Positions 33,421-45,660 are shown, counted from the first letter of the stretch. The stretch is DNA of 64,000 bases from Geosiphon pyriformis (GCA_016748015.1 JAAOMT010000630.1:1-64000), one strand, 5' to 3'. The notes: a model not told the origin generated them from the sequence alone. Numbers and translations are program-made.

Positions 33421-34528
33421 TTACCAATGTATGACCTCAGGGAAAAAATCTTCTATCAATTCTTGATAATAAGGTTTCAGCTTCTCGATGTTTGGTGGTT
33501 TGTCATTTTTCGAGTAAAGATCATATGGGTTGAATATTTTTACCCATTTCATCATCTCATGATCAAAATCGGTCATCAAATGTTCATATGCGTTTTCACG
33601 ATGTTGAGCGTAAAAACTGTGATAACGTAGCACGTAACAGGCCTCGGGTGGTAAATATTTCTTTTAAAAAAGATTATTAAATAAATATATAATATTTTGA
33701 TCAAAAAATGCAAAAAATTTACCTTTACAACTTGATATATATACTCGTCATGACCAAAGGACATCAAGACTTCATCTAATCCACAATTTGGTTCATAAAT
33801 ACCATATAAAGTATTATAGCGTGGGTCATTACTGTCCGGATTGTTTTTAAAAAACTCGGGGTATATAATTTTTGATGAAAATTTGCATCCAACTGGAAAA
33901 ATGTCTTGAAAATTTTCATGTCAGTTTTTAGTAGAAATTTATAAATTATCAAGGTTCATTTAAGGAAATAAGTTACCTCCCACAATACACCATTGTCCCT
34001 CAGCTCCGTAAAACATCAATAATTTCCCAAGATCATGAATTAACCCTATTGATGTAATCAATTTTCGAAATAATAACAAGTGATATGTGGCGTTTTCAAA
34101 TAATGTTTGTAATTACCGACTAGAATGAGCCAACGTGGACGTCCATCTCGACGCAAGGCTTCAGCAGTCTGTAAGCAATGTTCGATTTGCGAAAGCTCAG
34201 TGTCAGGATCAGATTCATCGAATAACTCATTTAACACCTCAAGGGCCTCCCAAATTCCCATTCTACCCTTGTCTAATTTTTCGAAATGCGCTCGTTGCTT
34301 CCTAACTGATTCCACAGTTTGCTTCTCGTGTTGTTCCTTATAAAAATTTGCTACTCTCGGATTCGCGTGTACATAGTCACGGAAAGTTTCGAGTTTTTTG
34401 GAATTGGTCACTGTATTTAACTCTGGTGAAGCATTGAGAGGATATCGTTCAATGAAAGAATCATCGATCTGTTGACATAAATTTTCGAAGGCGTTTATCT
34501 GAGTTTGTGTAATGTTCAATTGTGCCAT
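33421..34528 (-). CDS. MIOX: myo-inositol oxygenase, 4 exons, 300 aa
   Basis: This cytosolic di-iron enzyme converts myo-inositol and O2 to D-glucuronate, the first step of inositol catabolism. Minus-strand exons are 34,528-34,117, 34,045-33,977, 33,904-33,723 and 33,660-33,421 (903 nt). All introns are GT-AG and the phases agree. Likely metal ligands are H117 (IEHCLQTAEAL), H141-D142 (GLIHDLGK), H212 (SFGHDEYIY), H235 (LRYHSFY) and the Asp of DFDHEMMKWV. The typical ending FNPYDLYSK...FFPEVIHW is present. The ATG at 34,528 (MAQLNIT) was chosen. An AG acceptor-like sequence a few bases upstream hints at a 5' UTR intron. It is divergent from the TFIIIC gene with a 328-bp shared upstream region. 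Confidence 0.92.
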
Positions 34529-34856
34529 TTTTTCTAGAAAATAATGAAGAGTAAACGAGACCCATATAAATAAGAGTTCAAACCTTTTTTTTTCCATGAG
34601 TCTATTTTAATAATAATAAGAGATGTTTTGTTGTTGACTAATTTTATTTAACAATAAATGATCGTAGTAAAATTAAAAATGATATCACAATGTTATTTTT
34701 ACCCCTAATCCATTTAAACAATAAATCACATGTAAAATTTAACAATGTTATCGAAAATAAATAAAATTATCAATTATATTGAGATAGATTTACAGAAAGA
34801 TCAACATAACAAAAAAACCATTAGATTATTAAAAAATACTTGTTGATCCTGGAAAA

Positions 34857-36236
34857 ATGTCCAATTCACCCATTGATCGAAAGGGGAAAGGAAAGGAGGT
34901 ATACCAGGATGAATCTTTAGGTTTGGCTCCTATCTTGCTTCCTTTGGCACATAGCGGCCCCCATCTCACCTCATTTTTTCCGGAATAGCAAGTTCATGTA
35001 GCGCTTTTCCCCAGGATAAAGTTAATGATCAGTTCGAAAAGCATTTTGAGCAACAAGTTGACTCCAACAGTTCATCTTCAGAGGTTGGGTCAACTGTGAA
35101 TTCAAACTTTGATTTCGAAACACTTCCTGAAATACAGTGCAGCTCAAATACTCAATTGCAAGATGAGGCATGGTATCGCGAGAATCATCCCAACGCATTC
35201 TTTGATTCCTCTAGCAGTGATAAAAGTTATGAGGAAGAAGAGGGTGAGGAAGAATTAGAGGGAAATAAAGCGGTTAACGAGAATGACAATGACGGTGACA
35301 GTGACAGTGATGAGTGGGAAAAAGAGGTTTACAGCCTTGTTATCTTTATCTTCATTGATCATTACAATTTATCCTGTTTATCTTCTAAAGTATTTATGAA
35401 TGAAAAGGAAAAATACATAATATTGGATCTTGGAACAGAAGTTACCGAAGAGCTAATAAATAGTTTAAACATTCCCTTTACAAATATTAAACGGCATATT
35501 AGTGGTTCTCGTATTATTACCTCACATGGGCGAAGAATGGCAACAAGCGTGGCCCATTATAATCAGTTTTCCGATAAAGAAGCTCAGACTTCAATACCAG
35601 ATTCTGTATCTTTGGAAAATCATGAAGGGACAAAGAGACCTCGGGAATCAAATGGCAACTTTGAAAATAATAGGGACGCAAGCCCTTTGAAAAAAAGGAA
35701 ACTCCGGCCACCTTGCAAATCATCTTTAAATGTTACTGATGGGAGACGTGAACATGGATCACGGGATCATGATTTTCAATTTGTGGTAGGTAATAAGATA
35801 GCCAAACTTTAACTTTTTCCCCCTATTTTCTGACCCTAGAAATTATACCAGGGATTAGATTGTGGAAAACCAACTATGAAAATTGGTAATAATTATTTTG
35901 AAGGTGTTATGGATGAAACAGTTGGAACCGATTTAATTTTTACTTTGAAGAAAGGTTGGAATTCAAATGTTTGAAAGGGAACATCCAAGGGATTTTAGAT
36001 TATTAAAATGTGGTTTACATCTTCAAACCCTTCAACTCAAGATCCTAATCCCCCTTGTCGTTCCACGCTCTCCTACAAATGTCATACCGTTAAGAAAATC
36101 CGCTTCACCAAGGTTAAAGTGGTACCCAAATGGAAAAAACCTCAAATTAACTACAGGAAAGGAAAGAACGTCGCTATAGAAACAACGGAGGATGATGTTT
36201 ATCGTTATGAACATGATTATGATGGTGATGATGATG

Positions 36237-36268
<32 letters not shown>

Positions 36269-36700
36269 GGTGAGCATGTCAACTTTGATGAAAAAGTATT
36301 AGATGATGAGGAAGTTGAAGATGAATATGAAGCTGACGAACACCAGTACAAAGACGAAAAGAATGAGGAGCATCAAGATGAGGATAATGATTATGAGGAT
36401 GAAGACGAGGAGGACTACTTGGGATCTCAAATTGGATTACGTCTAGGATTAGATGAGGATGATAATGATTATTTAATTTCGCTGAAAAGAAGGAAAACTA
36501 GTGAACCAACGTATAATGAGAGTTGGCAGGAGATTTGGACAATTGAATCGGATGAAGATGAAGATGAGGATGAGGATGAAGATGAGGATGAGGATGAAGA
36601 TGATTATGAAAACAACCAATTTGAATCGATGAAAAGGGTAAAGAATTTTAGCAATGAGAGCGAAGACTTGGTTCCAGTGAAGATTGAGAAGGAATATTAA
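34857..36700 (+). CDS. TFIIIC triple-barrel subunit (TFC7/GTF3C6-like), 4 or 5 exons
   Basis: This is a probable subunit of TFIIIC, which recruits RNA polymerase III to tRNA genes. Exons are 34,857-34,898, 34,955-35,785, 35,852-35,954 and 36,042-36,700 (about 544 aa), all GT-AG with matching phase. An in-frame intron at 35,327-35,407 is possible and would remove a hydrophobic stretch. Triple-barrel landmarks are KYIILDLGT (about 166-175), GLDCGKPTMKIGNNYFEG and VGTDLIF (292-321), and CHTVKKIRF (about 339-347). A basic low-complexity insert of about 110 residues splits the barrel. The C-terminal 170 residues are extremely Asp/Glu-rich. Family assignment is by motif memory. Confidence 0.75.
36215..36280 (+). 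repeat. GAT microsatellite coding poly-Asp
   Basis: GATGATGAT runs interrupted by GGT code an Asp-rich stretch inside the last exon of the TFIIIC-like gene. A second GAT/GAG run at about 36,549-36,605 codes alternating Glu-Asp. Such triplet repeats are prone to length change between strains. Confidence 0.85.
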
Positions 36701-37330
36701 ATAGGACTTTAGGTTTCAACTGATTATCGGATTATTCAGACCTGTTCTTTATCCAATCTTCAAAACATTCTATGCACTAATATCCCACTTATTTTATAGC
36801 CAACATAACAGACGTTTCCTTTGTCTCCATTTTTATTTAACACTTTATTGAAATATTTTATACTCGAAAAATTGAACAAAGAATAGTAATTCCTTTCTAG
36901 TTTGGCTTAGAAAATATTCTTAAATTTCTTTCAATAGGTTCAATAAACATGATATAGCTTCGTTTTTTTGTTAATCATTCATATAAAGTTATTGTGAATT
37001 CCTTAGATTATAGTCAATTGAAGCGTATGTGTAGTATATTCTTTCAAATAACTAAATAAACAGTTTCCTTTCTACAACTAATTTTGTATATTGAATAAAC
37101 TATGAAATCTTATTATCATTATTAAATATGTGTTTTCAAATTATGTTAATACAATTCAAAATAACCATTTTTATTTAAAAATACAAAATATTGTTATTGT
37201 ATAAACAAATATGTACTTAATTTGTTTTGGTTTTTCAAATAATTGTAATTAATAATAAAGTTTTAACTATATATATAATTCAAACCAGTTTAATTTTAAA
37301 GTAATTATGTAAATTTTTTTTTATTACAAT
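36701..37330. other. AT-rich intergenic region, no gene seen
   Basis: Follows the TFIIIC-like stop codon and must contain its 3' UTR. No other coding signal was found before the LINE 3' end at about 37,337. Confidence 0.6.
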
Positions 37331-37336
37331 TTAACG

Positions 37337-38215
37337 AGTGCAGTCCAATCACTATCTAGTATACAGAACCAAGACTAGGGACACAATTCACACTTTTACT
37401 ACATGTGACCAGCCACTCGGACCAATCAAGGCAACACTAAGCACTTATATAAACAGCAATCTCACTGTCCAGATTTGAAAAAAACAAACAAGACTTACGA
37501 AAGCCAAAGCTAACTCCAAACAACTCATTAATACCAATTAACTTAACTATACCATCAGACAAAGCATAAACACATTAGATACAATCTTAAAATCACTAAT
37601 CAAATTATATTTTTTTATATTGGCCTTGTATTTGGACTTAAATCTTTACAAATTATAATAATAATACTTATTTAAACCATATGCAAAATTAATTAAAATC
37701 TAGACTGCTTCTTTCCAATTATTGAATACTTATACAGCTTTATGGTATTAATCCATAAGCACAAATTCCTTGTAGAAAAATACATACAGTTTAATATTTA
37801 ATAAACAAAAAAAAAAGATTTTATTACTACAAAAAATAATAGAACACAAGCTCTTATTAAGAATCTTCAAATTACAATTTAGTTAAGTACTATATTTTTG
37901 TAAAAATTAGCTTTTTTGAAACAAGTAAATATATGATTAGAGAATTCAATCTTTCTATATTGTAAACATAGAATATTTAGATATTTTTTGTCATAAAGTT
38001 TTTTTTTAACTATAACAAACAACTTTTTATGGATTGCTTTTATAAGATATATACACAAATTGGCTGAGATCTTACTAATAAAACTTAATAACATATGTGA
38101 ATTCAGATGCCAAACTGTAGTAGTTCAAATCCAGTTAATTTTTTAAACCATAAAGTTATTAACCACTTTAAAATTAAGTCTTGCTTTTTAGTAGATATAA
38201 CTTATTAATTTATAT
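37337..38215 (-). pseudogene. LINE ORF2 3' end with 3' UTR, copy E (degraded)
   Basis: On the minus strand the 3' UTR (37,445-37,337) contains GGTCCGAGTGGCTGGTCACA and TGATTGGACTGCACTCGTTA, the ancestral-looking form of the tail shared with copies B-D and F. Just upstream the ORF2 C-terminus reads GFRKSCLFFSNLDSEIAVYI. At 38,094-37,879 a decayed zinc-binding segment (IKAIHKKLFVIVKKKLYDKK...CLQYRKIEFSNHIFTC) matches the region that ends LINE reverse transcriptases. The rest of ORF2 is missing. Confidence 0.7.
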
Positions 38216-38489
38216 ATATTTTAAACAAAATAACAAATATTATCAAACACTATTAAACTATTAGCCACAATATAATATTTATATATATTGCTAAGCAATA
38301 ACAAAAGAAAAAAACAAGCAGCTTTATTTGCCAAAGCATTAATATTATTACTTATAAAAAAAATACAAAAAAATAGGGAAAACAAATCAGAAAAATAGGC
38401 CAATAGAAAAATAAGACTCAATATGTAAACATATTTATAAAGAATAAGCACATTTTTAAGAAACCATGTTATATTGTTTAGAAATAAAC

Positions 38490-38930
38490 ACAATTTTAAA
38501 AAATAGCATAGAAAAGAATAGAAATATGTAAGATCTTATATAACAAGAATTATGTATATATAGTAATAGTATTAAAAATAAGAAAATTATTTATCTATTT
38601 AATTCTAATACTATTTATCCAACTCATATTCAGACAAGTTTTTAGTTAGTTAACAATAAATATTCATAACTTATTCCTTTTTTTTAAAAGATAATATTCT
38701 ATACTTTAAAGTAGAATTATTTAAATATCAAATAAAATCATTGTTTTATTATCCAATTTATGTTATTTTCTTTATAAGATTAACATTTTCATTTTCTGAT
38801 GTTATTAGCAACTTATATTAATAAAATTTGCTACTTAATTACATTGAATTAATAACTCTTAATTACAACTATTAATAAAATACTAAATTTTTATTTTTAT
38901 TTTTTATTTTTTTTTATTTTTTTTATTTTT
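38490..38930 (+). repeat. Partial LTR of the E1/E3 family (old)
   Basis: Contains the LTR promoter word TTATGTATATATAGTAATAG at about 38,549, then the downstream LTR order as far as the T-rich segment. Both LTR ends are missing. It abuts minus-strand gag sequence of E6 at about 38,930. Confidence 0.55.
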
Positions 38931-40777
38931 TTTGTTGTTATTATAGTTGTTAAAAAATAACTATTAATACAATTAATGATAGATTGATTCTGATAATTGA
39001 AAGTATATTTTGTTGAATAATAAGAGTATAATTTAGATTGTTTAGGTTTTGTTAAATCTAAACAATTAGAATTTGTATTTTTAGTTTATTTAAAATCAAG
39101 TTCTGTTTATTATTTTTCTAATTATTGTTTTCTTTTTCTTTTGAATTGGTGTTTGTCTAATTACTGGTGAATCTAAAATTAAGTTAAAATAGCAGTAATT
39201 GAAGTTTTAATAATATTGTTAATTGCAATTTAAATCTTTCAAAATAATTATCATAGATTTCTAGCAGTTTGGATTTTTTTTGATTGTTTTGAAATAGAAC
39301 TTTTGTAATAATTGGTTTTACTATTAATGATAATACAAATTCTAATAGTATATTAATAATAAGATAGATATAATAGAGAAATAACTCTGAATTTTTTTTA
39401 GTTAAATAGTTGTATTGATTTAAGTGTATTTGCTAGTATTTGTATTTTGTTTTTGTTTTTGTTTTTGTTCACAAATGTAATTGAAAACTTTTACTAAGTG
39501 TATCTTTTAATTTTGTGATTTATTTTAGTAATAATTATTACAAAATTGTAATTTTGTAATAAATTAGTATATTAAAATAATTTATTGTAAAAATTTTCTT
39601 TTGCTGATTTAAAATCTGCTTGTCCTCTTAAAAAATGTATAATTTTTTTATTAACGTAGAAATTGAAGGCTAATTCTGTTAAAAAATAATTGCTAGTTAA
39701 TTTTAACTGTTGTTAATATTATTAGAATAAAAATTTTGCAAATTTCAAGTAATTTACTTCTATAACTTTTAGGTTTGTTACTTTTTTAGATAATTAATAA
39801 TGGTGTTTTGTTCTTTGTTAGATTATATTTTATAAAGAGCACCAAATATTACAAGTAATTATTTAAGGTATTAAAATAAATAACAAATTTATAACTTGGT
39901 ACTTAATATCTAATTATAATATTGATTTCTAAAGATTTTTGGGATCTAAAGAGTTTGGTGGAGTTTTTTGTATAATAAACAGAGATTTAAATGATGATTT
40001 TTTCTGTAAATTTTTTTCTTTAGTGTAATGGCCAATTTAATCTAACAGTTATGTTTTTCTAATAAGTTATCTTTTTTTTCATGTTTATTATCTTTGTTTT
40101 ATGAATTTTTTATTAGACTATCTTTAATATTAATATCTTAATACTTAATTCCTTAATTAATTAATAAACAACAATAAAAAAACTAAAAAAAAAACTAAAA
40201 AAATAAGAAAAAGAAATAAAAATTTAATATTTTATTAATAATTATAATCAAAAGCTATTGGTCTAATATAGTTAAGTAGTAAATGTTATTAGCATAAGTT
40301 GCTAATAATATTGAAAAATGAAAATATTAATTTTATAAAAAAAATAATATAAATTAGATAATAAAATAATTATTTTATTTTATATTTGGATAATTTTACT
40401 TTAAGATATAAAATACTATCTTTTAAAAAGAGAAATAAATTATAAATATATTGTTAACTAATTAAAAACTTGTCTAAATATGGGTTAAATAAATGGTATT
40501 TGAATTAAATAGATAAATACTTTTCTTATTTTTAATACTACTATTATATATACATAATTCTCATTATATAAAATCTTATATATTCTTATTTTTTCTATGC
40601 TACTTTCTAAAACTATGCATATTTTTGAGTAATATATTATGATTTTTTAAAAATGTGCTTATTCTTTGCAAATATGCACTTTTCTAAAAATATGCTTATA
40701 TGTTAAATTTTATTTTTTATTGATTTATTTTTTTAATCTGTTTTTTTATTTTTTTGTATTTTTTTTTATAAATAACA
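38931..40777 (-). mobile_element. Old Gypsy fragment E6: gag remnant and 5' LTR
   Basis: Minus strand. The LTR is at 40,777-39,847 (ends decayed from TGTTAC/GTAACA). A primer-site remnant TGGTGCTCT lies just inside at about 39,846-39,838, followed by very degraded gag sequence to 38,931 where the element is truncated. C and G have almost vanished, so it is older than E1-E3. Confidence 0.6.
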
Positions 40778-41607
40778 ATATGAATATTGTCCAAAACACT
40801 TGAATATGCTTTAACTTTTGATTATACTATTAAAAAATCTTTATTTTTGATTAAGTTTACAATATGTTTTCTTTTTATTCAACAATAATTATAAAAATTA
40901 GGACTTATTAACTTTAATTCTAAAATGTATATATTTATAGTAATCTGATTATTTAAATATATAATAACAATATAAAAAAAAAACACATATTCCAAAAACA
41001 GTACAACAATTATTCCAAACCATAAATTAATAACAATTGGAAAATCATTATTAATTATCAAACAATTTGCTATTAAAACACAAAAAAAAAACAAAGATTA
41101 TTTTATATTAGTAAGAACTAAACAAAGCACTGATCAAATAAGATTATAAAAAAAGTAAAGAACACTTTTAAGAAAATATTAATAACTGTTCTAACAAAAA
41201 AACTAAAAAAAAAAAACTGAAAGCTATAAATAAAATAACTTCTAATATTATACTATTATTATTAGTTAAAACAAAAGCTAAATATCTAAAAATTGTATAT
41301 TAATAAATCCAAAAAAATATTTAATCAAGAAATAGTACAATAGATTAAAAACTTTATCAGAAAAAAAACAAATTCTATACTATAAATTAAAACAATTTAC
41401 TGATTACATATTATATTTCAAGATTATCCAGAAATATTACTATATACAAAAATGAAAACAATAACTGTTAACCAATAAAAAAAAATAAACAACTCTCAAT
41501 TTGAAAACATAAAAACCAGAATCAAACAAACAGTATTGAAAAGAGAAGTAATAGACTTAATTTATAATAAAAATTTTAATAGGACTTAATATTAAAGAAA
41601 AAAATAA
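40778..41607 (+). pseudogene. Old C-terminal pol extension fragment of the E1/E3 family
   Basis: This is a plus-strand homologue of the region after integrase in E1 and E3. It includes the segment matching FQDRPEVLLN at about 41,420-41,450, and ends GGACTTAATATTAAAGAAAA just before an LTR. It is highly degraded, with stops in every frame. Confidence 0.5.
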
Positions 41608-42428
41608 TGTTACTCATAAAAAAAAAGTACAAAAAAAAAGTACAAAAAAAAAGTACAAAAAACAAATAATAAAAATAGGCCAATAAAAGAATAGTATTCA
41701 ATGAATAAACATATTGTTAGAAAATTATAACACATTGTTTAACAATAAGCACATTATCAGAAATTATAGAATATTGTTCAAAAATATGTGAAATTTTATA
41801 TAACAAGAATTATATATATAGTGAGAGTATTAAAAACAGAAAAAATAGAATGGTAGTTAAAGATTAATTATCCAATACTTTTCTCTTCAAAAGATAGTTT
41901 TCTATAACTTGAAATAGAATTATACCAATATTAATAAAATTATTTATTATCATTTAATTTATGTTATTATTACTTAATTAAAAAAATATTACTCCATTCC
42001 ATACTATTAATATTCTATATTGATAGAATTTAATACTTAATTACATTAAACCAATAGCTTTTAATTATGACTATTAATGAGATACTAATTTTTTTTATTT
42101 TGTTTTCTTTGTTGTTTACTAATTAATTAAAAAAATTAAGTACTAAGTAATTGATGTAAAAAATAGTCTGATAAAAAACCTGGAAACAAAAGTAAAAATT
42201 TAAAAATAGCTTACCAAAAAAGCACAACTACCAAAATAAACTAGTAATTATATTGAAAAAAAAAATTCACAAAAGAAATCATTAATTGAATTTCTGTTTA
42301 TTATAAAAAAAACTCAACCAAAATTTTCAAACTCCAAAACTTTCAGGAACTATTATTATCAACAGTTATTGAGCACCAAATTACAGATTTGTTATTTGTT
42401 TCAACATTCTAAATAATCACCTATAATA
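41608..42428 (+). repeat. Old LTR of the E1/E3 family (E5 5' side)
   Basis: It starts TGTTACTCATAAA and ends in ATAATA decayed from GTAACA, about 821 bp. It follows a 3'-end fragment of one copy and precedes a primer-site remnant and pol of another (E5). It therefore marks a junction where two copies share an LTR, as after unequal recombination. Confidence 0.65.
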
Positions 42429-43336
42429 TTATCTACTCTGAAATTCTGTAAAAATCCATAATAGTTTATTTGAATAATATAGATATATTTTTGCCAACAT
42501 TTAAGAAGCATTTTAAACATCTATAACAAGTTTTTGAAAAACTTTAAGCTGTTGAATTAAAACTTAACCCCAAAAAATGCTTCTTTAGAAAATTACAACT
42601 CATCTTTCTAAAGCATATTATTGGAAAAAAAGAAATAAAACCTGATTTTGCAAAAATTAAAAAAGTCAAAAATTTTTCTTACCTTTAGAATCTAATTGAA
42701 CTTTGTGAATTTTTAGAACTTATTTCATATTATCAAAAGTTTATTAAAAACTTTTCAACAGTGACTTAACTGTTAAATCAATTATTAGCTAAAAATACAA
42801 CACAAAAATGGAATAAAAAACAAGAACAAACATTCAACTACCTGAAACAATAACTCACTAAAGCTTCTATTTTAATATATCTCGACTTTACTAAGAAATT
42901 TATATTTACAACTAATGTTTTCAGAACAAATTTAGGTATTATGTTATTACAATAAGACAAAAAATAAGAACATATAATTATATATGCCAGCTAAAGTCTA
43001 AGCATAGCCAAAAAAAACCATATAACTTATAAAGTAAAATGTTTTACAATTATATAGACCATAAAATATTTTAGATAATATTTACTATATAATTTATTTA
43101 ATATTATTACAGATCACAAAGAATTTATCTGGTTAATAAATAAAAATCCATTAAAAAGACATTATACCAGATGAATTACTACTTTACAATCTTATACATA
43201 TAACATTATTTACAATAAGAGAACTAAAAACACAAATACAGACTATTTATTTTAAATAAAACATACATAACCACCAAAAATTATCTACAATCTGATTAAA
43301 ATGAACACTAAAACACATTAATACCTGATATATTAT
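42429..43336 (+). pseudogene. E5 left part: degraded reverse transcriptase and RNase H
   Basis: After a primer-site remnant, gag, protease, dUTPase and the first half of the reverse transcriptase are missing. Sequence resumes at LKLNPKKCFFRKLQLIFLKH, continues with FLELISYYQKFIKNFS, and includes an RNase H remnant (FTTNVFRTNLGIMLLQ) and NNIIYNKRTKNTNTDYLF. It ends where E4 is inserted. Confidence 0.65.
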
Positions 43337-43424
43337 TGTTATGGTTGAAACATATAGTTTTTACTAATTATCACATGTATTAGCCACTGATGTCATATAA
43401 TTAGCCACCCTATTTTTAGATAGT

Positions 43425-43544
43425 GATCATTGACCTGATCAATGACCTGACTGTTGACCTGATCATTGACCTAATCAATAACTTGATTATTAACCTGATC
43501 ATTGACCTGATCATTGACCTGATCGTTGATCTGGTCATTGACCA
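43425..43544 (+). repeat. 12-bp minisatellite in E4 5' LTR, ten units
   Basis: Ten units of consensus GATCATTGACCT in a row, just upstream of the putative TATA box. The 3' LTR has two units at the equivalent place (about 50,474-50,497). The repeated TTGACC/TGATCA words could bind a transcription factor, but no specific factor is implied by the sequence. Confidence 0.9.
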
Positions 43545-43555
43545 CTTTAGATAGC

Positions 43556-43563
43556 TATATAAG
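43556..43563 (+). promoter_or_regulatory. Putative E4 LTR TATA box
   Basis: TATATAAG lies about 12 bp after the minisatellite in the 5' LTR, and the same sequence occurs in the 3' LTR after its two repeat units (about 50,509-50,516). Confidence 0.5.
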
Positions 43564-44068
43564 TGATGATTCCCTTAGCTGTAGAAAGACATGATAAAAG
43601 TAACGAAATAAACAATATTAATTACTTCCTCTCATAATCGCTTATTTCCCTTTCCTTACCTTCAAGTATCTACTTGTTGGCATTCACATACCTTATTTTT
43701 TCCCCTTTTTGATTTGTATTTGTTAGAATTAGCCTGAGAAGCAATTGACTTGCTCTTGTAATTCATTGAATAAAAAAACAATTGAAAAGTACAACAATAC
43801 CTGTTATTGATTCTAAGAATCGCCGAGTTGAGACATAGAATAATAGCAGCAGTGTTATCTTGTTGACCATCACGGACTATTCCTCTACCTTCAGATTTAA
43901 GAAAAGATTAACAACTGTGATTTTTATGAGACTGATTACGCACATTGAATTCCTACTTATTTAATTTGCTCCCTTATTGTAATTCCTTCTTTGTTTATTT
44001 CCATCACCATACAATACTGTTCTCCCTTGCTATCTATTAGCTTGTTACTCCAACCCGTAACATAAAAG

Positions 44069-44085
44069 TGGTGCTCTCTGTGAGG
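44069..44085 (+). other. E4 primer-binding site
   Basis: TGGTGCTCTCTGTGAGG starts six bases after the LTR. It differs at one base from the E3 site although the LTRs of the two families are otherwise unlike. Confidence 0.75.
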
Positions 44086-44114
44086 TTGTCAAAATTCACT
44101 TATTACCTCATTGT

Positions 44115-45660
44115 ATGGGTGATTACTCATATCTGCCACAGCAATCAGAAGAACACTTTGTAGCATACAATAGAAACAACCAAAGTTTCATTGAACTTAA
44201 TCCTCTGCTTTCCTGCTTGATCTGCTTCCCCCTTGAAGAACAATCAAGTAAACAATTCCAAGACTTTTGGAACTGGTTCCTGAATGAGCATTCAGCTGAA
44301 ACCTACACAGCTTATACAACCTATTACTTTGACCAAACTTATTTTGAAAATGACTTTAAAGAAAGAAACAACAGTATCAATCAGCTCTTATATTCTGCAA
44401 TCTTTGAACAACAGCCCCCTGATTTCGAATATTTGAATCATCAAATCCACATTTGGATTGCTGCCCATCAAGCAACTGAAACTCCCTTTGAAACAGAAGA
44501 AGAAAGCTATCAAACTGTCTCTGTTTTTGATCTTTTATCAAACAAATTAGACTCGTCTATACAAACAGTTACCCCTGAACCAATGGCTAATGACCCCATA
44601 CAAGCAAACATTCTGGCCGCCCTCCAAGGTATACAAACTGCTTTAGGGTGAAGAAACAACACCCCAATACTATTATTTAGAGGTGATGCACAAGATCCAA
44701 TTGAATGGTTGGATGACTTTGAAAAAGCTGCTACAGCCAATCAATATGACAATGAGTACAAGTTCCAAATTGTCGGTGGCTATCTTTAAGGATCCCCTGC
44801 TACCTGGTTCTTACAAGAAACAGATGCCAATGCCCAGCAAAGAATTATTAAATGGACACCAGCAAATGTGGGAGAAATCAACACTTCTTTTACTACCCGG
44901 TTTGAAAACAAGTTCAGAACCCCAATATTAATATCAAAATGGCATATGGAATTAGAAAGAAGAATCCAAAATCCCGGTAAAGTTGTAACCAAATACGCCA
45001 AAGCAATCAGAAAGTTAATCAAATGAGTAGACACTGAAAGAAATTGGACAGAAGAGCAAAAAATTTACTCTTTCACAAAAGGATTGAGAACTGATCTATC
45101 ATATGCTCTTTGGCCCCTCCTGGCCCTGAAAAATAATCCCACCATGGATATGGCCATTGAATTAGCACAAAGAATTGAAGATAACCAAAGGATGCACTTG
45201 GGATCTACACTACCAGTTTTTGCTCCTGTTCCTGTCATGGCTCCTGCCTCTCAAATGGCTGCTACTTTTTTTGCCACTCATACTTAAGATCCAAATGAAC
45301 AGTTAATAGACAGACTCACAACAAATCTTGCTCAGTTATTAGAACTCTTAGCCCAAGCAGTCAGAGAAAATCAGCAACCACAAAGATCCAGATTTGAACC
45401 ACATTTCAATCAGCCCCAGCAACCACCTTATCAAAGACAACAAAATTATGGCCCACCTGTATGCTATCACTGTGGATTAACTGGACACTTTTCAAGAAAT
45501 TGCAACAATCTTCCACTGCCTCCACCAGTCCCCAGAAACAATGATGCTTAGAACAACAGGATCAACAACAACAATGTGCCCAACCAAAGACCCAATCATG
45601 CCAACATCAATTTCTTTGGAGAGGATCCCCTAATTGAAGCCACTGTTATCAGCCTTTAAA
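44115..45660 (+). pseudogene. E4 gag (broken)
   Basis: It starts MGDYSYLPQQSEEHF at 44,115 and stays in one frame to 45,660. The capsid-like segment includes EWLDDFEKAA, GSPATWFLQE and a Tyr-Ala-Lys segment typical of Gypsy gag. An intact CX2CX4HX4C knuckle lies at 45,462-45,503 (C-YH-C-GLTG-H-FSRN-C). In-frame stops are at 44,649 (LG*R), GGYL*GSP, LIK*VDT, THT*DPN and NDA*NNR. Each is one transition from Arg or Gln codons. Gag and pol frames overlap by about 27 nt and differ by +1, which could be a programmed shift or an indel. Confidence 0.85.

Larger units (their letters stand above)
43337..44062 (+). repeat. E4 5' LTR (726 bp)
   Basis: TGTTATGG...CCCGTAACA. It contains a 12-bp tandem array (43,425-43,544) upstream of a TATATAAG box at about 43,556-43,563. 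It is 96 bp longer than the 3' LTR, exactly eight 12-bp units. Confidence 0.92.

Noticed and set aside
36032-36277. Minus-strand poly-isoleucine frame
   Set aside because: It is the complement of the GAT microsatellite in the TFIIIC-like exon and has no coding character of its own.
43425-43544. CRISPR-like array (regular repeats)
   Set aside because: Repeats are 12 bp, contiguous and without spacers, inside an LTR of a eukaryotic retrotransposon.
45625-45660. Programmed +1 frameshift between gag and pol of E4
   Set aside because: The frames do overlap by about 27 nt, but no clear slippery heptamer is present and the element has other disruptions, so an indel is equally likely. Not claimed as a signal.
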